Source: Sulfuritalea sp. (GTDB lineage: Bacteria; Pseudomonadota; Gammaproteobacteria; Burkholderiales; Rhodocyclaceae). Taken from it: a stretch of 43,484 nucleotides of DNA. Positions 39,707-43,484 of this stretch are shown here, one piece after another; position 1 is the first letter of the stretch, and each line of letters starts with the position of its first letter. Below the pieces are notes generated by a model. The model saw nothing but the letters and a program-made list of their open reading frames with translations, was not told where the DNA came from and made no database searches. The stretch is from the NCBI GenBank assembly GCA_030680805.1, contig JAUXUK010000008.1, forward strand, positions 1 to 43,484, read 5' to 3'. The position numbers were made by a program, and so were the translations under genes.

Positions 39707-41983
39707 TCAGGAGTCGCGGCCGAGCAAGCGAGGGACCTCCGCTGCCGGAACCGCCCGGCTGCACAGATAGCCCTGGTATTCGAGGCAGTGGTGTTCGCGC
39801 AGGAACTCGAGCTGCTCGGCGGTCTCGACGCCCTCGGCGATCACCTTGTGTTCCAGTTCGCCGGCAATGGCGATCACCATGCGCACGATCGCGGCGTCGC
39901 CGGTGCTGCGATCCAGATCGCGGACAAAAGACTTGTCGATCTTGATCTTGTCGATGGGGAAGCGCTTCAGGTACGACAGGCTGGAATAGCCGGTGCCGAA
40001 ATCGTCGATCGACAGCTTGACGCCGAGGTCGCGCAGTTCCTGCAGGACGCGGACCACGCGCTCCGGTTCCTGCATGATCACGCCCTCGGTGATCTCAAGC
40101 TCCAGCCAGCGGGCTTCCAGACCTGCCGTGGCAAGGCTTTTCGCCACTATCGCGACAACGTCATTCTCGTGGAACTGCACGGCGGAGAGATTCACTGCGA
40201 CGATCATCGCCGGCATTCCCTCGTTCTGCCAGGCGCGGTTCTGCCGGCAGGCTTCTTCGAGAACCCAGGTGCCGATCGGAATGATCAGGCGACTTTCCTC
40301 GGCCAGCGGAATGAAACTGTCGGGCATCAGCATGCCCAGCTCGGGATGGCGCCAGCGCAGCAGGCTCTCGAAGCCGATGATCTGTCCGCTGGCGATATCC
40401 ACTTGTGGCTGGTAGTGGAGCTCGAGTTCATTGCGTTGCAGGGCCCAGCGCAAATCGCTTTCCAGGCGCAGGCGCTCGGCCACGCCCGCGCTCATGTCGG
40501 CCGCAAAGAAACGGTAGGTGCTCTGGCCGCTGGTCTTGGCGTTGTGCATGGCCGCCCCGGCGTTGCGCAGCAGGGAGACGCTGTCGGCGCCATCTTCGGG
40601 GATCAGGCAGATTCCGGCGCAGGCCTTGGAGACGACGTCGCTGCCGTGGATGGTCACCGGCTGCGCGATCGAATCGATCAAGCGCCGGGTCATGGCTTCC
40701 ATGGCCGGCCGGTCGGCCGCCTGCTTGACGAGGATGGCGAACTGGCCACCGACCAGGCGGCCCAGCAGGTCGTCCTGCTTGAGCAGGGCGCGCAGGCGAA
40801 TGCAGATCGTCGCCAGCAGCTCGTCGCCGGCCAGATGGCCGAAGGCATCGTTGATGCGTCCCAGTTGGTCGAGATCGAACACCAGCAGTGCGCCTTTTGG
40901 TTCGATCGCCAGCCAGTCGTCCAGTGCGCGCGAGAAGCCCTGGCGATTCGGCAGCAGCGTCATCTGGTCGATATTGGCCAGAGATTCAATGCGGGCCTCA
41001 GCCGCTTTGCGCTCTGAGAGGTCCGTAATGAAGGCGATCAGGTTGACGATCCTTCCCGCTTCGTCGTTGATCAGGCTGACGTTGCAGAACACCGGGCAAT
41101 CCGTACCGCTTTTGCGTTTCAGCCAGGCGTCGCCGCGCCAGACGTTCTGTGCAGCAAGGCTCCTGGCGATGGATTCGAAGAAGCTGGTGTCGTGGCGTTC
41201 GGCGGCGATCAGGGTGGGAAGATGGCCCTTGGCTTCCTCGATAACGTAACCGGTGATGGCGGAGAAGGACTTGTTGAGCGCGACAATCTTGCCCTCGGCG
41301 TCCATGATCAGGATCGCCTCGTTGCTGTGATCGAAGACGTGCGCGATCAGCCGGCGCCTTTCCTCGGCGAGGTAACGCTCCGAGATGTCCCAGGCCACGC
41401 CTGCCAGGCCCCTCGGCTCGCCCTTGCCGTCATAGACCGGGGCGCGCAGGATCTCAAAGGCTTGCGGCCCGTTGCCGATGTCGAACCACTGTTCCTCGCG
41501 GATCGGGCGGCGTTGCCGGTAGACCTCGGCCTGGCTCTCTTTCAGTCTCTTCGCGACCTCGGGCGACCAGAGGCTTTCGGCGGTGGTGCCGAGGATCGCG
41601 TCCATCGGCTTGTGCGCAATTCGACACAGCGCCTCGTTGATTGCCAGGAAGCGACCTTCGGTATCGACCAGCCAGGCCGGGTCGGGAATTGCGTCGAGCA
41701 ACGCTCTGGCCTCGCTGGATTTCTCATTGAAGGCCGCGGTCATTTCTTTGGCCAGGGCGGTTTTCTGATGGTAGCCGCGCTTCCAGTTCCAGGCGATGGC
41801 CGACAGCGCGCCCAGCAGGACGGCGCCGAGCAGGGCGTAGATCGCCCGGCGCTGATGCCATTCCGCGGCGGCCTGTTCGCGCTGGGTCGCCTGGAACAGG
41901 TCCCAGCCGACCCAGCCGAAGAGGCTCAATGCGACCAGCACCACGACCGCCCACCCGAATTGGAGAGAATTCCTTGACTTCAT
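39707..41983 (-). CDS. PAS-GGDEF-EAL c-di-GMP signalling protein
   Basis: The 758-residue protein has two N-terminal transmembrane segments ('FGWAVVVLVALSLFGWVGW' and 'AIYALLGAVLLGALSAIAW'), then two PAS domains (about 90-220 and 225-340, including 'ILIMDAEGKIVALNKSFSAITGY'), a GGDEF domain, and an EAL domain. The GGDEF motif is degenerate ('RLVGGQFAIL'), so cyclase activity is doubtful. The EAL domain keeps 'GFESLLRWRHP' (ESL variant), 'LELEITEGVIM', 'SIDDFGTGYSSLSYLKRFPIDKIKIDK' and 'IAEGVET', all expected catalytic positions. It probably hydrolyses c-di-GMP or only senses it. It is membrane-anchored and may respond to a cytosolic signal. Confidence 0.9.
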   Translation of the reverse strand: MKSRNSLQFGWAVVVLVALSLFGWVGWDLFQATQREQAAAEWHQRRAIYALLGAVLLGALSAIAWNWKRGYHQKTALAKEMTAAFNEKSSEARALLDAIPDPAWLVDTEGRFLAINEALCRIAHKPMDAILGTTAESLWSPEVAKRLKESQAEVYRQRRPIREEQWFDIGNGPQAFEILRAPVYDGKGEPRGLAGVAWDISERYLAEERRRLIAHVFDHSNEAILIMDAEGKIVALNKSFSAITGYVIEEAKGHLPTLIAAERHDTSFFESIARSLAAQNVWRGDAWLKRKSGTDCPVFCNVSLINDEAGRIVNLIAFITDLSERKAAEARIESLANIDQMTLLPNRQGFSRALDDWLAIEPKGALLVFDLDQLGRINDAFGHLAGDELLATICIRLRALLKQDDLLGRLVGGQFAILVKQAADRPAMEAMTRRLIDSIAQPVTIHGSDVVSKACAGICLIPEDGADSVSLLRNAGAAMHNAKTSGQSTYRFFAADMSAGVAERLRLESDLRWALQRNELELHYQPQVDIASGQIIGFESLLRWRHPELGMLMPDSFIPLAEESRLIIPIGTWVLEEACRQNRAWQNEGMPAMIVAVNLSAVQFHENDVVAIVAKSLATAGLEARWLELEITEGVIMQEPERVVRVLQELRDLGVKLSIDDFGTGYSSLSYLKRFPIDKIKIDKSFVRDLDRSTGDAAIVRMVIAIAGELEHKVIAEGVETAEQLEFLREHHCLEYQGYLCSRAVPAAEVPRLLGRDS

Positions 41984-42056
41984 GACGCTTGTCTTTGGTA
42001 ATACGCGATTTTAGTCCAGCACGGCATGTTTTCAGGCTGCTTGCTGCAGCTTGCCG

Positions 42057-42830
42057 TCAGGCTTTTCGATTCAGGCCATGAACCAGCGGGTCCTGGCAGT
42101 AGAAGCTGCGCAACTGCCCGTAGACCTCGGGGTACTCGCCGTGCAGCAACTCCGGAGCTTCGAAAAATGCCTCGCTGGCGACGGCGAAGAATTCGGTGGG
42201 GAGTTCGGCGCCATAGGGATCGAGCGGTGTTTCCTCTCCGCTATCCACGCGCCGCTGGAAGTCGTTGAAGGCCGCCGTCATGACCTCGATCCAGCGCCGC
42301 TTCGACATGCCGGCATGCAGCGGCGGCATGCCGTCGGCGTCGCCGCTCTTCATGTCCAGCTTGTGGGCGAACTCGTGGATCACCACGTTGATGCCGTCGG
42401 TGTCTTCCGGATGCTCGAACCAGGAAATCAGCACCGGGCCGCCGTACCAGGCTTCACCCATGACCTCGTCGTCGAATTCGTGCACCACGCCGTCCTCGTC
42501 GATCATCCGGCGCGGAATGATGAAGTCGCCCGGATAGACCACGATGCCGACCCAGCCGGCGTACCAGTCGAGCCCCAGCTGCAGGATCGGCAGGCAGGCC
42601 TGCAGGGCAATGGCAAGCTGGATGCGCGGCGTCAGTTGCAGTCCCTGCGCGCCGCTCCACTGTTTCCCGGCGATGAATTCGCGGGCCAGCTGGCGCAGGT
42701 GCGCGCGTTCATCCGGCGTGAGGTGGCCGAGGAAGGGCAGGTCGGCCTCGACTTCATCCCACAGCGGCTCGGGGATGTCGATGCGCTGCGCCTGTCGTTG
42801 CCGCCACCATGCGGAGAGCTTGCGAATCAT
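42057..42830 (-). CDS. mtfA: MtfA-like zinc metallopeptidase
   Basis: The 257-residue protein is an M90-family peptidase. It has the zinc motif HEFAHKLD, preceded by 'NVVIHEFAHKLDMKSGDADGMPPLH', and 'FFAVASEAFFEAPELL' with the downstream Glu. In E. coli, MtfA binds and modulates Mlc, the glucose-regulation repressor. Here the target is unknown. ATG 42,830 lies four bases from the left arm of a 29-bp inverted repeat, so its leader is inside that repeat element. Confidence 0.9.
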   Translation of the reverse strand: MIRKLSAWWRQRQAQRIDIPEPLWDEVEADLPFLGHLTPDERAHLRQLAREFIAGKQWSGAQGLQLTPRIQLAIALQACLPILQLGLDWYAGWVGIVVYPGDFIIPRRMIDEDGVVHEFDDEVMGEAWYGGPVLISWFEHPEDTDGINVVIHEFAHKLDMKSGDADGMPPLHAGMSKRRWIEVMTAAFNDFQRRVDSGEETPLDPYGAELPTEFFAVASEAFFEAPELLHGEYPEVYGQLRSFYCQDPLVHGLNRKA

Positions 42831-42833
42831 TCA

Positions 42834-43100
42834 GAGCCCATTTCGGTAGGAATCGTACCCCGCGCCGCCGGGCGTTGGGATGCGATGCGAGGCGGAGGGA
42901 GTGCGGCATGGTACCTCCATGCAAGCGACCGACAACGTGGCAGCGCGCCCAACGCCCGACGGCCCTTCGGGTTGAGACCAGGATCGGCGTCTGCGGCGTT
43001 GCAGCGCGCAGCCCTGGAACAACCATTGGCCGCGCACTGCGCCTTGCATCCCTCCGATCCTGGTCTCACCGCGGGGCACGATTCCTACCGAAATGGGCTC
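42834..43100. repeat. 267-bp element with 29-bp terminal inverted repeats
   Basis: The left arm 42,834-42,862 and right arm 43,072-43,100 are reverse complements at 28 of 29 positions (GAGCCCATTTCGGTAGGAAT core). Inside, TGAGACCAGGATCGG (42,973-42,987) and CCGATCCTGGTCTCA (43,054-43,068) form a second perfect 15-bp pair. No protein is evident in the core. It looks like a small non-coding transposable-type element or a highly structured RNA between mtfA and the EamA gene, whose stop codon lies within the right arm. Confidence 0.8.
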
Positions 43101-43484
43101 TTGCGCCGGGTATTGAGCCAGATGCCGGCGAAGATCAGGCCGATGCCGATGGCGTGGTAGAGGGCAAGTTTCTCGCCGAGGAAGATCATCGACAGCACGA
43201 TGCCGAAGGCCGGCACCAGATGCATGAAGAGTCCTGCGCGCGCCGGGCCGACTTCGGCGACGCCGCGATTCCACAGGATGTAGCCGAGGAACGCGGGACC
43301 GACGCCCGTATAGATAATTGCGGCAATCGATCCGGGCGTGGCAATGACATGACGGCCCTGGGTCATCTCCCAGACGTAAAAGGGAAACAGGAAGACCAGG
43401 CCGGTAACGGTGATGGACGTCAGGAAGGACAGTGGATGCACCGGCGGCCGGCGCGACAGCAGCAGGGTGTACGCGGACCATGCA
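43085..43484 (-). CDS. EamA-type transporter, C-terminal part (partial)
   Basis: The frame is open at the right window edge and ends in TAG at 43,085-43,087. The product's last 130 residues ('SAYTLLLSRRPPVHPLSFL', 'SIAAIIYTGVGPAFLGYILW', 'RAGLFMHLVPAFGIVLSMIF' and 'LALYHAIGIGLIFAGIWL') are the second half of a DMT-superfamily EamA metabolite exporter. Its stop and final residues are inside the right arm of the 267-bp inverted-repeat element. The upstream half is outside the window. Confidence 0.85.
   Translation of the reverse strand, partial: AWSAYTLLLSRRPPVHPLSFLTSITVTGLVFLFPFYVWEMTQGRHVIATPGSIAAIIYTGVGPAFLGYILWNRGVAEVGPARAGLFMHLVPAFGIVLSMIFLGEKLALYHAIGIGLIFAGIWLNTRRKSPFR

Overview
The window looks like chromosomal DNA of a GC-rich betaproteobacterium, probably a Rhodocyclales/Sterolibacterium-like degrader of fatty acids, alicyclic acids or steroids. 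This rests on base composition, on the gene families (paired heteromeric acyl-CoA dehydrogenases, MaoC hydratase, hot-dog thioesterases, MtfA) and on dispersed 'GTCATTCC...GGAATGAC' palindromes. The species cannot be fixed from sequence alone.

Region 1 (1 to about 13,893) is accessory DNA, the right-hand part of a mobile island that continues left of the window. Its end breaks a DUF2461 gene (13,867-14,187), of which only the N-terminal half remains. Next to that junction a tightly overlapping minus-strand operon encodes a GmtY-like tyrosine recombinase, a very large GmtZ-like (VPA1269-type) recombinase with five N-terminal helix-turn-helix units, a GmtX-like protein, a small coiled-coil protein resembling VPA1267, and a RecD2-like helicase. 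The first three match, from memory of the families, the core of 'Gamma-Mobile-Trio' (GMT) elements described mostly from gammaproteobacteria. Cargo to the left includes a secreted caspase-like/formylglycine-generating-enzyme-like/DUF1566 fusion, a lipoprotein plus FlgO-like pair, an orphan HicB-like antitoxin, a decayed XRE regulator and the tail of a second tyrosine recombinase.

Region 2 (14,200-39,400) is dominated by acyl-CoA metabolism, mostly on the minus strand: two alpha/beta hydrolases, a zinc alcohol dehydrogenase, TesB-like and PaaI-like thioesterases, two acyl-CoA ligases, two complete large+small (PimC/PimD-like) acyl-CoA dehydrogenase pairs, a third larger acyl-CoA dehydrogenase, a dienoyl-CoA-isomerase-like crotonase, a second crotonase, a MaoC hydratase and a ComB-like phosphatase. 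A plus-strand island in the middle carries an MFS exporter, a nitronate-monooxygenase-like protein with an IclR regulator, and a HipA/YjjJ-like gene, followed by a MORN-repeat protein (minus), DUF2784 and OsmC genes. Both large-subunit dehydrogenase promoters share a 31-bp block centred on GAACATWGTTC, probably the operator of one regulator; the IclR protein encoded here is the obvious candidate. The set looks like activation, dehydrogenation, hydration and CoA release for an unknown acid. No thiolase or hydroxyacyl-CoA dehydrogenase is in view, so the pathway is incomplete here.

Region 3 (39,480-43,484) holds a tRNA-His gene with a clear promoter and terminator, a PAS-GGDEF-EAL signalling protein with a degenerate GGDEF motif, mtfA, a 267-bp element bounded by 29-bp inverted repeats, and the C-terminal part of an EamA transporter.

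The signals most worth follow-up are the GMT-like island and its disrupted target gene, the shared operator, and a palindromic repeat that appears to have been inserted in frame into two enzyme genes.
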